Positions 36,350 through 45,472 are shown, counted from the stretch's first letter. The stretch: DNA of 64,000 nt from Palsa-883 sp963847615 (GCA_963847615.1 CAWKAN010000014.1:62001-126000), one strand, 5' to 3'. The notes: generated by a model not told the origin, from the letters alone. Program-made: numbers and translations.

Positions 36350-36577
36350 ATGCCGCCCGTCGCCAAGGACCTGGCCCCGCCGACCGCGGACCCCAAACGC
36401 CGGTCGGGCGCGCGCTGCCCGATCTGCAACCGCCCCGCCGTCCCGGCGAGCCGCCCGTTCTGCAGCCGGCGCTGCGCCGAGGTCGATCTCGGCCGATGGC
36501 TCACCGGCCAGTATGTCGTGGCCGGCCCGCCAGCGGAGCTGGACGACGACCCGCCGCCGGGGGAGGCAACGGGCTAG
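36350..36577 (+). CDS. yacG: DNA gyrase inhibitor / zinc-binding protein YacG
   Basis: A 75-aa protein with one zinc site: ARCPICNRP (C-x2-C) and FCSRRCAEVDLGRWL (C-x3-C), the latter also containing the family's conserved D-L-x-x-W. YacG binds GyrB and inhibits gyrase in E. coli. N-terminal ~20 and C-terminal ~15 residues are low complexity. The ATG at 36350 lacks a strong ribosome site. Confidence 0.88.
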   Translation: MPPVAKDLAPPTADPKRRSGARCPICNRPAVPASRPFCSRRCAEVDLGRWLTGQYVVAGPPAELDDDPPPGEATG

Positions 36578-36585
36578 GCAGCCTC

Positions 36586-36612
36586 GGTCGGGCGCCGCGG
36601 CGCTGCCCGACC
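36586..36612. terminator. Hairpin after yacG, possible terminator
   Basis: GGTCGGGC (36586-36593) pairs with GCCCGACC (36605-36612) around an 11-nt GC-rich loop, 9 bp past the yacG stop. It lacks a clear U-tract. Confidence 0.45.
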
Positions 36613-36772
36613 ACCCAGCCATGGCCGCGGCGCTGCTGCCGGCCGCCTCGGTCACGCCAAGCCCCGGCTTGCTTTTGTTTCCCCCGATTGGCCTGCTGGC
36701 CCGGGACGCCCGGCTTGATCGTTCGATCCCCTTGCGGTATCCCCCTGCGCTTCGTGAGCGCTGCCCGCGAAT

Positions 36773-36848
36773 GCCCAGGTAGCTCAGTTGGTAGAGCATG
36801 CGACTGAAAATCGCAGTGTCGGTGGTTCGATTCCGCCCCTGGGCACCA
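36773..36848 (+). tRNA. tRNA-Phe (anticodon GAA), CCA encoded
   Basis: A 76-nt cloverleaf. The acceptor GCCCAGG pairs with CCTGGGC, followed by A-CCA. The D arm is GCTC-AGTTGGTAGA-GCA-type; the anticodon arm is TGCGA-CTGAAAA-TCGCA, giving GAA; the T arm is GGTGG-TTCGATT-CCGCC. All stems are perfect. It is read in the same direction as yacG. No integrase or direct repeat of the tRNA end lies nearby. Confidence 0.97.
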
Positions 36849-37200
36849 TCGTTGATAGGGTGTGGTTGCTGGGCCGGTTGCCACCGCTGGATAGGGCCGC
36901 GGAAACCGGCATTGCGCGGTTTGCGGACTGATTTGGGGCGATTTCGACGCCCGCCGTTCCGGCCGAACGTCACCGGTTCCGGGTTGAGATGCGACGAGAG
37001 CGGAGTGCTGCCGCCGGCACCTCCCGCGCCAGCAGGTTCCGGACCGTCGAGTGATGCCCCACCGCGGGCCGCGGCGATGGCCAGGGTGCTTGAACGCGGC
37101 GCCGTGATGCGCGGCTGTGAGTTAACCCGCATTTCTCACACTCTCACGGGCGCTGGCGGCGCCGGAGCAGCACGGCGGCGATGGCGTGGTGCTGCTGGTG
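36849..37200. other. 352-bp gap downstream of tRNA-Phe
   Basis: No gene or tRNA-end duplication recognised. It includes GAGTTAACCCGCATTTCTCAC (37120s), a half CtrA-like sequence of uncertain meaning. Confidence 0.4.
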
Positions 37201-37434
37201 CTAGATGAGGTAGCTCTCCAGATTGTGGTGGCACGGCATGGCGTGCGGCTTCCCGCCTCTCTCGCGGAGCCGTACCCGGAGCCGCCGGTTCTGCGTGAAC
37301 ACGGCCTCGACCGTCATACCGCGCGCGGCGCCGATCCGCGCGAAGCTGAACCCCAGGCGACCGATCAACGCCCGGTCGCGAAGCCCGGCATGGGTGGCCT
37401 CGCCGCTGCTGTCGATCAGCGGACGATCCGCCAT
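37201..37434 (-). CDS. Hypothetical small basic protein
   Basis: A possible 77-aa gene. The codon third positions have the strong GC bias of the region and the sequence is basic and amphipathic: LRDRALIGRLGFSFARIGAA then RGMTVEAVFTQNRRLRVRLR. The IGAARGMTVEAVFTQNRRLR part has the spacing of a helix-turn-helix, but no family was recognised. The start at 37434 lacks a clear ribosome site. It may be a real regulator or chance. Confidence 0.4.
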   Translation of the reverse strand: MADRPLIDSSGEATHAGLRDRALIGRLGFSFARIGAARGMTVEAVFTQNRRLRVRLRERGGKPHAMPCHHNLESYLI

Positions 37435-37534
37435 GCTGAGAACCATTTATGACGGACCTTTTGCGTGGCCAATCTCCGGGTGATGCTGTAACCATCCATC
37501 ATTGCGGAGGCGACGATCCTGGTCGGGAGGCTGC

Positions 37535-39805
37535 ATGAAAAACGACGGCGACGCGGTGTCAACACCGGCCCCCGAGCCCGCGGTCGTGCGCCTGGCTGGC
37601 GTACTCACCGCGATGCCGCTGAGACAGCTCGCCCACGCCGGCCTTAAGGATACGCTCGCCGGGCTCATGGCTGCCGTGGTTCTGGTCGCCAATATCGTGT
37701 CATTCGGCGCATTGATGTTTCCGGGCGCGCTCGGTGCCGGCATTCCCGTGGCGATTTGGGCGATGCTGATCGGCAGTTGCGTCGGTGGCGCATGGATCGC
37801 GCTTTCGACATCCCTGCCGCCGCTGGCAACGGGAATCAATTCGCCGACCGGCGCGGCTCTCGTGCTGTTAAGCGCATCCGCGGGCGCAGATGTCATGGCC
37901 GCCGGCGGCACACCGCAGATGGCGGTCCAGGCGGTGATGCTGGTTTTTACCGCCGTGACCGTCATGTCGGGCGCGCTGCTCTATGGTCTCGGCGGTGCGC
38001 GGTGGGGCTCATATTTCCGGTTCGTGCCGTATTTCGTCGTCGCCGGGTTTCTGGCCGCGACCGGCTGGTTCCTGAGTGCCGGGGGGGTTCGCATGGCGAC
38101 CGGCCATGCCTTGTCCCTCGGCGGCCTGACCAGGCCCTGGACCGCGATCCAAATCGTGAACCTGGCCGCTGCCATTGGCGTGCTGTGCGTGTTGCTGGCG
38201 GTCCGGCGATGGATCAAATCGGCTTTTGCCATGCCGTTGGCGCTGGTCGGCATGTTGGCGGCGGGAACCATCGTGCTCAGAGGACTTGGCCTGTTCGGCC
38301 CCGGGCACGGTTTTTATCTTCCCTCACTCGGTACCCTGATCGCATGGCATCCGTTCAACGCCGTGCGCCGGCCGGCGATCAGCGGGTCGATGCTGATCGA
38401 GCTGATCCCGCGCATGCTCGCGGTGACGATCGTGGCGCTTGTCTCCCTGGTCACCAAGGTTTCGAGCATCGAGGTCGCGCGCCACACGTCCGGGGACCTG
38501 GATCGGGAGTTGCGCGCCCATGGCCTCGGCTGCCTGATCGCGGCGCCGTTCGGCGGCATCGCCAGCAGTTTACAGGTCGGCACCAGCCGTCTGCTGGAGC
38601 ACGCGGGCGGCGCGACACGCATGAGCGGGGTTTTCTGCGCCCTGGCCCTCGGCGCCGTCGGCATATCGAATTTCAATCTGCCCGGCCTTGTCCCGATTCC
38701 GATCGTCACCGGGCTGGTCTTCTACCTGGGCTACACGTTCATCGCCGACGCGTTCCGACGGCCCTGGGCGCAGCGCGCCTGGCTCGATCTTCTGCTGTTG
38801 AGCGCCATGATGATCGTGTCCGTTCGTTACGGCTTCCTGGCCGGCGTGGTGGGCGGGCTGATCTGCGCCTGCATCGTTTTCGCTTTCAGTTATGCGCGCG
38901 TCGGCGTCGTGCACCGGCATATGACGCGGGCCGACTTCGCCGGCCATGTCGTTCGTTCCGACGCGGCTTCCAATTATCTGCGCGAAACCGGCGACGCCAT
39001 CCAGATTTACTGGCTCTCCGGCTACCTGTTCTTCGGCACGTCGGAGAACCTGTTCGAACGGATCCGTGACGATATTCTGGCCCTGACGGCTCGCCGGGTC
39101 ACGCATGTCATCCTTGACTTCGCCGGCGTGCCCGGCGCGGATTCCTCCGCCGTGGCCAGCCTGAGCAAATTGCGGGACTTTTGCGAAAAGCGGAGCATCA
39201 CGATTGTCTGGTGTTCGCTGTCGGCGGCCAATCGATCGGCCCTTGAAGCGAGCGGGTTGCTCGGCGGAAAAAGCCGGCACAAGGCGTTCGACACTGTCCC
39301 GCCGGGACTGGAATGGTGCGAGGAGCAACTGCTCGCCGGGGCCAACGTCGATACCGATATGGGCATCGCCGGTTTCGAGACGTGGCTGCAGAAAGGCATG
39401 GGGCGGGACGTCACTATCGCCGAGTTCCTCGCTTATCTCGATAAACAGACGATCGAGGATTTACGGGTTCTTTATCGTCAGGGTGACCCCGCCGACAGTA
39501 TCAGTCTCGTCGTGGCCGGCCATCTCGCGATCGACGTTGCGATGCCGGACGGAAGCAGTCTGCGCGTGCGGCGCATCATGCACCATACGGTCTTGGGCGA
39601 GATGGGTTTCTTCCGGCATTCCACCCGATCGGCCAACGTGTCGTCCGACGGCCCGGCCGTTCTTTTCACCTTGACCAGGCCAAACTTCGAACGAATGCGC
39701 CGCGAACGCCCGGATCTGGCGATCGCTTTCCACGGTTTCATCCTGAACATCCTGGTGGATCGCATCTATTTTGCGAACCGCGAAATTGATGCGTTGAGCG
39801 TTTAG
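37535..39805 (+). CDS. SulP-family anion transporter with STAS and cyclic-nucleotide-binding-like domains
   Basis: A 756-aa three-domain membrane protein. Residues ~30-440 are a SulP (SLC26) transporter core with ten or more helices, including DTLAGLMAAVVLVANIVSFG and GINSPTGAALVLLSASAG, the substrate-site region. Residues ~455-580 form a STAS domain (DAIQIYWLSGYLFFGTSENL, then HVILDFAGVPGADSSAVASL). Residues ~610-740 resemble a CAP/cyclic-nucleotide-binding fold (RVLYRQGDPADSISLVVAGH, then HTVLGEMGFFRHSTRSANV). Such fusions would link anion transport to a nucleotide signal; neither anion nor ligand is known. The ATG at 37535 has GGGAGG 4 nt upstream. Confidence 0.92.
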   Translation: MKNDGDAVSTPAPEPAVVRLAGVLTAMPLRQLAHAGLKDTLAGLMAAVVLVANIVSFGALMFPGALGAGIPVAIWAMLIGSCVGGAWIALSTSLPPLATGINSPTGAALVLLSASAGADVMAAGGTPQMAVQAVMLVFTAVTVMSGALLYGLGGARWGSYFRFVPYFVVAGFLAATGWFLSAGGVRMATGHALSLGGLTRPWTAIQIVNLAAAIGVLCVLLAVRRWIKSAFAMPLALVGMLAAGTIVLRGLGLFGPGHGFYLPSLGTLIAWHPFNAVRRPAISGSMLIELIPRMLAVTIVALVSLVTKVSSIEVARHTSGDLDRELRAHGLGCLIAAPFGGIASSLQVGTSRLLEHAGGATRMSGVFCALALGAVGISNFNLPGLVPIPIVTGLVFYLGYTFIADAFRRPWAQRAWLDLLLLSAMMIVSVRYGFLAGVVGGLICACIVFAFSYARVGVVHRHMTRADFAGHVVRSDAASNYLRETGDAIQIYWLSGYLFFGTSENLFERIRDDILALTARRVTHVILDFAGVPGADSSAVASLSKLRDFCEKRSITIVWCSLSAANRSALEASGLLGGKSRHKAFDTVPPGLEWCEEQLLAGANVDTDMGIAGFETWLQKGMGRDVTIAEFLAYLDKQTIEDLRVLYRQGDPADSISLVVAGHLAIDVAMPDGSSLRVRRIMHHTVLGEMGFFRHSTRSANVSSDGPAVLFTLTRPNFERMRRERPDLAIAFHGFILNILVDRIYFANREIDALSV

Positions 39806-40145
39806 GTCTGTCGGCCGCGGTTCCTGGGACCCCGGACTGGAGCCTAACGGGGGGCGGCGACGGTGCGACGTTGGTGTTGGCGTTGGCCGACCGGGTGAAA
39901 CTGCACCACGCCCCGGAACACCATCTCCAAAGCCAGCGAATACATCCGATTCTGCAATAAGAATGCCAGCTCGACACCCTGGCGTCTATACGGCTGATGC
40001 CAAGCTTGGCCCTCACGCGCCGACGCTGTCTGCTCCACCCGCCAGGGCGCGCACCAGGGGGCGAAGCCCTGGCCTTTCCGGTCTCAGGCGACTGCCCAGC
40101 GCCGGATGGTTGCCGGCCTCGGCACGTCAGCCTATCTGCCGGCAC
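39806..40145. other. 340-bp gap between the SulP gene and the DUF1674 gene
   Basis: No secure gene. On the minus strand a 64-codon frame with GTG start (40038 to 39844; AFLLQNRMYSLALEMVFRGV) has plausible composition but no family or ribosome site. CAGGGGGCGAAGCCCTGG near 40050-40070 is a hairpin like those in the repeats and may be a fragment. Confidence 0.4.
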
Positions 40146-40337
40146 ATGAGCACATCCGAGCACGCCGGCCCCACCGTCACGCCCGCAGCACCGGCGGATC
40201 CCACGACACAAGAGGCGCCGCTGAACACGACGCCGGAAATGCCAAAGCGGGTGCCAAAGGAGATCGGCGGTCCGCCGGGCCCCGAGCCGACCCGCTACGG
40301 CGACTGGCAGTACAAGGGCCGCTGCACGGATTTCTGA
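40146..40337 (+). CDS. DUF1674 / succinate dehydrogenase assembly factor 4-like protein
   Basis: A 63-aa protein ending with the diagnostic DUF1674 tail: KEIGGPPGPEPTRYGDWQYK then GRCTDF. In eukaryotes this family (SDHAF4/Sdh8) guards the flavinylated SdhA before complex II assembly; a parallel bacterial role is inferred. The N-terminal ~35 residues are a flexible Pro/Thr/Ala tail, common in bacterial members. It is 29 kb from sdhCDAB and not in an operon with it. Confidence 0.9.
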   Translation: MSTSEHAGPTVTPAAPADPTTQEAPLNTTPEMPKRVPKEIGGPPGPEPTRYGDWQYKGRCTDF

Positions 40338-40382
40338 TCGGGCGCCGCTGGTTCGGGTGCTGCTGATCAGCCGTCGCCGGGG

Positions 40383-41228
40383 TTATCCCTGGCGGCGGCG
40401 CAGCCCGGCGGTGACGGTGTTCTCCAACAGGCAGGCAATCGTCATCGGCCCGACGCCCCCGGGCACCGGGGTGATGGCGCCCGCCACTGCGCTGCACTCG
40501 TCGAAGGCGACGTCGCCGACCAGCTTGCCGTCGGCCAGCCGGTTGATGCCGACATCGATCACCGTGGCACCGGGCGCGATCCAGTCGCCGCGCACCAGCT
40601 CGGGCCGGCCCACCGCGGCCACCAGGATCTCCGCCCGCCGGCACTCCGCCGCCAGCTCGCGCGTGCGCGAATGCGCCACCGTCACCGTGGCATCGGCCGC
40701 CAGCAGCAGCGCCAGCAGCGGGCGGCCGACGATGCTGGAGCGGCCGAGGACCAGCGCGCGCCGGCCGGACGGTGTCACGCCGGCCGCCTGCAACAGCTTC
40801 ATCACGCCGAGCGGGGTGCAGGGAACCAGCGCCGGGCGCCCGACGGCGAGCAGTCCGGCGTTGTACGGATGGAACCCGTCCACGTCCTTGGCCGGATCGA
40901 TCAGATCGATCACCGCGGCGGTGCGGATGGCGGGCGGCAGCGGGAGCTGCACCAGGATCCCATCGACCGCTGGATCGGCATTGAGCCGCGCCACTTCGGC
41001 GCGCAGGGCAGTCTCGGTGGTGTCGGCGGGCAGGCGGATCGTGCTGACCGCGATCCCCGCCGCCGTCGCCGCGCGGTCCTTGGCCCGCACATAGACCGCG
41101 CTTGCCGGGTCGTCGCCGACCAGCACCACGGCCAGGCCAGGACGGAACGCCAGGGCGGCGATCCGCCCGGCGAGTGCCGCGCGCATCGTCGCGGCAATCG
41201 CCCGCCCATCGATCAGGCGCGCCGTCAC
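40383..41228 (-). CDS. folD: Methylenetetrahydrofolate dehydrogenase/cyclohydrolase
   Basis: A 281-aa bifunctional enzyme that interconverts methylene-, methenyl- and formyl-THF with NADP. The catalytic Y-x3-K pair is in SAVYVRAKDRAA; VDGILVQLPLP, GRSSIVGRPLLALLL (Rossmann loop) and TPVPGGVGPMTIACLL are the family motifs. The start is a GTG at 41228 that overlaps the DUF167 stop as GTGA, so it is translated by coupling. Third gene of yggT-DUF167-folD. Confidence 0.95.
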   Translation of the reverse strand: MTARLIDGRAIAATMRAALAGRIAALAFRPGLAVVLVGDDPASAVYVRAKDRAATAAGIAVSTIRLPADTTETALRAEVARLNADPAVDGILVQLPLPPAIRTAAVIDLIDPAKDVDGFHPYNAGLLAVGRPALVPCTPLGVMKLLQAAGVTPSGRRALVLGRSSIVGRPLLALLLAADATVTVAHSRTRELAAECRRAEILVAAVGRPELVRGDWIAPGATVIDVGINRLADGKLVGDVAFDECSAVAGAITPVPGGVGPMTIACLLENTVTAGLRRRQG

Positions 41229-41521
41229 AGCGCGGCCAGCCGTGCAGCGATCGTTGCGGCGTCGCCGCTGACCAGCAATGTCTTGCGCCGCGAGGCGGCG
41301 CCTGCGGTGACGGCGACGTGGGAGGGCGGAACCCCGACTGCCGCCGCCAGCGCGGTGCAGGCGGCGCGGTTGGCGCGGCCGTCTTCGGCCGGTTCGCGCA
41401 CGGCGATGGCCAGCCGCTCGCCGTCGGCGTCGGGCACCCGACCCTGCACGCCGGGGCGGCGGGCGCGCGGCTGCACCTTTACCGCCACCGCGACTGCCCC
41501 GCCGGCCGCCCGCCAGAACAC
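41225..41521 (-). CDS. DUF167 (YggU-like) protein
   Basis: A 98-aa protein of the YggU fold: VKVQPRARRPGVQG at the start, then LAIAVREPAEDGRANRAACT (the family's V-x-A-P-P-x-x-G-x-A-N variant) and VAVTAGAASRRKTLLVSGD. Function unknown. The GTG start at 41521 lies 2 bp past the yggT stop; the stop overlaps folD. Confidence 0.88.
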   Translation of the reverse strand: MFWRAAGGAVAVAVKVQPRARRPGVQGRVPDADGERLAIAVREPAEDGRANRAACTALAAAVGVPPSHVAVTAGAASRRKTLLVSGDAATIAARLAAL

Positions 41522-41523
41522 CG

Positions 41524-41844
41524 TCAGAAGACCAGCGGCTGCCAGTTGCCGTAAGTGATGGCGGTATACAGCTTGCCCAGGATCGGGATGACGACGATCT
41601 GGATCAGGATGACCACCGCCCAGGGACTGAGGTCGATCCCACCGAAATTCGGCAGCACGTTGCGCACCGGGCGCAGCACCGGCTCGGTGACGCGATACAG
41701 GAAGTCGCCGATCGTCCAGACGATGCGGTTGCGCGTGTCGAGCACCCCGAAAGCCGCCAGCATGCTGAAGATGGCGGCCAGGATGACGGCCCATTTGAAC
41801 AAGTTGATGACGTAGTCCAGCAGCTCGAACAGGGCGCTGATCAT
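41524..41844 (-). CDS. YggT-family membrane protein
   Basis: A 106-aa inner-membrane protein with two hydrophobic segments, VINLFKWAVILAAIFSMLAA and PWAVVILIQIVVIPILGKLY, joined by the conserved RVTEPVLRPVRNVLPNFGGI-type loop. YggT proteins occur next to yggU/DUF167 and cell-division or proline-metabolism genes; a role in osmotic or potassium homeostasis has been suggested. First gene of a three-gene operon with folD. Confidence 0.92.
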   Translation of the reverse strand: MISALFELLDYVINLFKWAVILAAIFSMLAAFGVLDTRNRIVWTIGDFLYRVTEPVLRPVRNVLPNFGGIDLSPWAVVILIQIVVIPILGKLYTAITYGNWQPLVF

Positions 41845-41973
41845 CGGGCAACTCCAAGCGACGGGCGGACGCTAACGACGGTCCTATCGATGTGCAACAT
41901 GACGGGCGCACCGGGGCTCGCCCAATTCGGCCGCCAGCGGGCGCCGGCCTCGTTCGCGGTCCAGGCGTCTGGA

Positions 41974-43665
41974 CTACGCGGCCCGCACGCCCGCCACGAA
42001 GCTGTTGACCGCCCCGGACAGTTGTTCCGCCTGCTTCGACACATCGGCCGCAGCGGCCTGCACCTGGCGGGCCGCCACGCCGGTTTCGCTCGCCGCTTGG
42101 CTCACGCCGCCGATGCTGCGGGTCACCCGCCCCGCCGCGTCGGACGTCTGCTGCACGCTGCGGGCGATTTCCGCCGTGGCTGCGCCCTGCTGCTCGACCG
42201 AAGCGGCGATGCTGCCGGCAATCGTGCTGACTTCCTCGATGGTGGCGGAGATGCCGCGAATCGCCTCGACCGCCACCTTGGTCGCGGCCTGGATCTGGGT
42301 GATCTGCGTGCCGATCGCTTCCGTGGCCTTGCCGGTCTGGGTGGCCAGGCTCTTGACCTCGGAGGCCACCACGGCGAAGCCCTTCCCGGCATCACCCGCC
42401 CGCGCCGCCTCGATGGTGGCGTTCAGCGCCAACAGGTTGGTCTGGCTGGCGATGCGGGTGATCAGGCCGACGACCGCGCCGATCTTCTCGGCCGCTTCGG
42501 CCAGTGCGTGCACCACCGCATCCGTCCGCCTGGCATCCTCCACCGCCTTGCCGGTGATCTTCGCGGACTGCGCCACCTGGCGGCCGATTTCGCCGATCGA
42601 GGCCGTCAGTTCCTCCGCCGCCGCGGCCACCGTCTCCAGGCCGGCACTGGCCTGCCCCGCCGCCGCGGCGACGGCGGTGGCACGCTGGTTGCTTTGCGTT
42701 GCCGTGCCGGCCATCGATTGCGAGGTGGCTTCCAGTTGGGTGGAACTCGCGGCCAGCAGCTCGACCAGGCCGCCGACCTGGCTCTCGAAGCCGTCCGCCA
42801 TCCGGTGCAGCGCCGCCTTCTGCTCCGTCGCCGCCAGCCGGCCGTCCTGTTCCTGCGCGGCGCGCAGGCGCTCGGCCTCGACCATGTGGTCCTTGAACAC
42901 CAGCAGCGCCGCGGCCATGTCGCCGACCTCGTCGCGTCGCTCCGTGCCGGGGATCGACGTCGAGAGGTCGCCATTCGCCAGTCGGTCCATCGCCGTCTTC
43001 AACCCACCGAACGAGCCGGTGATGTCGCGATTGACCCGCCAGGCGACCAGCAGGGTGACGAGCAGGATCGCGCCGCCGATCAGCCCAAGCCGGAGCAGCG
43101 CGGTGCGGAAGGCGGCGTCCACGTCGTCGATCCAGGCGCCGGCAATGAACACCAGCTGCCAGGGGGCGAACATCTCCACATAGGAGACCTTGTCCTGCGC
43201 CACGGCGTGCCCGGGCTTCTTGACCTGGTACCAGATCACCCCGCCATCGGCGGTGCGCAGCACGTCACGGGCGAGGTCGGCCGATGAGCGCCCGGCCGCG
43301 TTCCTGGCCGTGGTCGGCTTTCCCTCTCGCTTGACGTCCCCGCCATGCATGACGACCAGGCCATCGAGCGTCTGCACCAGCAGGTAGTCGTCCGCGGTGC
43401 CGAACCGCATCCGATGCACGTCATCGCGGAAGCGCGCCAAGGCCTGTTCGTGGGTGATCTGCTGGGCGTTCACCTGGTCCTGCAACGACTGGGCAAAGCC
43501 GGCCGCGGCGAGGACGACGGCGCGTACCTTGTCGATCCGATCGTCGATCATGCGCCGCTGCATGAGTGTCGCGCCGGCGCCGATCGAGACGGCGACGGCC
43601 AGGGCTGACAAGCCGAGCAGAAGGGTCAGCTTGGTGCGGAGCTTGAGGCGGCTGAGCAGGTTCAT
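41974..43665 (-). CDS. Methyl-accepting chemotaxis protein with single Cache sensor
   Basis: A 563-aa transmembrane chemoreceptor. TM1 (LTLLLGLSALAVAVSIGAG), a periplasmic single-Cache-type domain (ITHEQALARFRDDVHRMRFG ... DYLLVQTLDGLVVMHGGD), TM2 (LIGGAILLVTLLVAW), then HAMP and the signalling hairpin with the CheA/CheW-contact tip EKIGAVVGLITRIASQTNLL, ALNATIEAARAGDAGKGFAV. No C-terminal CheR-binding pentapeptide. sCache_2 domains of this kind bind small organic acids; the ligand here is unknown. It lies 6 kb before the flagellar glycosylation genes but is a single gene. Confidence 0.94.
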   Translation of the reverse strand: MNLLSRLKLRTKLTLLLGLSALAVAVSIGAGATLMQRRMIDDRIDKVRAVVLAAAGFAQSLQDQVNAQQITHEQALARFRDDVHRMRFGTADDYLLVQTLDGLVVMHGGDVKREGKPTTARNAAGRSSADLARDVLRTADGGVIWYQVKKPGHAVAQDKVSYVEMFAPWQLVFIAGAWIDDVDAAFRTALLRLGLIGGAILLVTLLVAWRVNRDITGSFGGLKTAMDRLANGDLSTSIPGTERRDEVGDMAAALLVFKDHMVEAERLRAAQEQDGRLAATEQKAALHRMADGFESQVGGLVELLAASSTQLEATSQSMAGTATQSNQRATAVAAAAGQASAGLETVAAAAEELTASIGEIGRQVAQSAKITGKAVEDARRTDAVVHALAEAAEKIGAVVGLITRIASQTNLLALNATIEAARAGDAGKGFAVVASEVKSLATQTGKATEAIGTQITQIQAATKVAVEAIRGISATIEEVSTIAGSIAASVEQQGAATAEIARSVQQTSDAAGRVTRSIGGVSQAASETGVAARQVQAAAADVSKQAEQLSGAVNSFVAGVRAA

Positions 43666-43955
43666 CGGAGGCTGCGTCCAAAGCTGAAGAACGGCTGGGG
43701 GGAATAGGGGCGCCTAGGCCGATATGATGAACAACTGGTGAAGCCGGCGGGCAGTTGCCGGTGCCGTCGGGCCGCGGGGTGGCGCATGCCGGGCGGGCTG
43801 CGCGGATGGTGCCGGTGGTGCAGGTGGCGGCGATGCCGGCCGCTCGCTTGCAGTCGAAGCGGACGCTTTTTGCAGGCAAACTCCACGCCCTGGCAGCCAA
43901 GCGCCCGGCCAGTCCGGGGGTCTCGGGCCGCCGCCATTGCGCCGCGCGGCCTGGT

Positions 43956-44246
43956 TCACAACCAGGCGCCATCCTTGAACACGTGCCGGAACTTGCGGAT
44001 CGAGGTGCGCGCGAACAGGCCGGCCCCCACATAGGGGTCGGCAATGGCAAACGCGTCAGCCGCCGCCTGGTCCGCCACGTCGATGATCAGGATGGAGCCG
44101 ATCTGGTTGCCCGCGTCGTCGAGCAGTGCCCCGCCATACACGATCTGGTCGAGCACGGTTGCCAGATACGTGAGGTGCCTGGGTCTCGCCGACAGCCGCA
44201 GCTCAAGGCTGCCCGGCTTATCGTGACGCGTCACCGCAAACAGCAT
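43956..44246 (-). CDS. YciI-family protein
   Basis: A 96-aa ferredoxin-like-fold protein. MLFAVTRHDKPGSLELRLSA and ILIIDVADQAAADAFAIADP, then AGLFARTSIRKFRHVF show the YciI pattern, including the H-D pair near the N-terminus proposed as active site. Its role is uncharacterised. The ATG at 44246 is the family start; further upstream codons are not conserved. Confidence 0.88.
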   Translation of the reverse strand: MLFAVTRHDKPGSLELRLSARPRHLTYLATVLDQIVYGGALLDDAGNQIGSILIIDVADQAAADAFAIADPYVGAGLFARTSIRKFRHVFKDGAWL

Positions 44247-44470
44247 GGCCGGCCTGTCCCCGGTTGGTGAAACGCCGGCGCCATCGGCCGGCGACGCGCC
44301 ACCGCCATTGCCGGCCGCGCGCTGGGAGGCGGTCAGGATGGCAATGCTTGGTGACCGCCCGGTAAACAACGGCGCCATCGTCGCGGATTTTCCGTCGCCT
44401 GCGCGCGGGGCGGCCGGCAGCCGATCCCGATCCAGGCTCGATCGACGCCGCCGCGACCGGCGACGGGGGG

Positions 44471-45472
44471 TCACATCAGCCGCTCGGTCCAGGTGCGCGG
44501 CGTGTGGGCATTACGAATTTCGATATCGAGATGGTAACGGAACTTGCGTGGCCCGACGCGGCGGATGTAGCCGACGATGTCGTCCAGCCCCTCCTCCAGC
44601 GCCCGGGTGGTGCGATAGCCGAGCACCGCCCGCGCCTTGGCCGAGGAACAGAACGCCTGCTTCACCTCCTGCGGCCGGTCGGCCAGGTAGACCGCCTGGC
44701 CCTCGAAGCCGACAATGCCCTTGAGCTGGCGGAACAACCGGTTGATCGAGATGAATTCCTCATCCGGACCGATATTCACCACCTCGCCCAGGCCGCGTCC
44801 GGTCAGCCCCATGGCGAGCAGGCAGGACAGGCAGTCCTCGACATGGCTGAAGCAGCGCATCTGCTCGCCGTCGCCGTAGATGAACGGGGATCGGCCCTGC
44901 AGCATCAGGTTTGCCATGATCGAGGCGACGTTGCGGTACGGGTCGTCGAATTTCTGCCGCGCGCCGATGATGTTGTGCGGCACGGCGATGGCGTATTCCA
45001 CGCCGTGCACGCCGGCCAGGTTGACCAGCGCCTGCTCGGCGGCGACCTTGGCAATGCCGTACGGGTCCTGCGGCAGCGGCGCATAGGATTCCAGGAACGG
45101 CACGGCGTTGGTGCCGTAGCGCGCCATCGACGAGCAGAACACGATGCGCCGCGCGCCGCCGGCGATGGCGGCGGAGAACACCGCGACCGAGCCGGTGACG
45201 ATGTTGTCCATGATCATTGCCGGCGCGAACACCGACAGTCCCTCATAGGCGGTGGCGGCGCAGTGGTAGACCAGCTCGCTGGCGCGCATCACCTTGGCCA
45301 TCGCGTTGAAGTCGCGGCAGTCGTATTGGTAGAACTCGGCCTCGGGCGGGACGTTGATCAGCTCGCCGCCGAGCAGGCTGTCGCAGCCGACCACGTGGTG
45401 GCCCATCGCCAGCAGCCGCTCCGCCAGATGGCTGCCGAGGAACCCCGCGATACCGGAGATGAAGATGCGCAT
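44471..45472 (-). CDS. NAD-dependent epimerase/dehydratase
   Basis: A 333-aa extended SDR enzyme acting on nucleotide sugars. FISGIAGFLGSHLAERLLAM is the NAD-binding loop; the catalytic set is CSSMARYG and DPYGIAKVAAEQ (Y-x3-K); YGDGEQMRCFSHVEDC and NIGPDEEFISINRL are the sugar-nucleotide side. It most resembles UDP-glucose/UDP-GlcNAc 4-epimerases, but the sugar is unknown. It is the last gene of a minus-strand series that starts in the flagellar genes, so it probably supplies a sugar for filament glycosylation. Confidence 0.88.
   Translation of the reverse strand: MRIFISGIAGFLGSHLAERLLAMGHHVVGCDSLLGGELINVPPEAEFYQYDCRDFNAMAKVMRASELVYHCAATAYEGLSVFAPAMIMDNIVTGSVAVFSAAIAGGARRIVFCSSMARYGTNAVPFLESYAPLPQDPYGIAKVAAEQALVNLAGVHGVEYAIAVPHNIIGARQKFDDPYRNVASIMANLMLQGRSPFIYGDGEQMRCFSHVEDCLSCLLAMGLTGRGLGEVVNIGPDEEFISINRLFRQLKGIVGFEGQAVYLADRPQEVKQAFCSSAKARAVLGYRTTRALEEGLDDIVGYIRRVGPRKFRYHLDIEIRNAHTPRTWTERLM

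Noticed and set aside
36773..37200. tRNA-Phe as an attachment site for an integrated element.
   Set aside because: No integrase gene, no repeat of the tRNA 3' end and no compositional change nearby.
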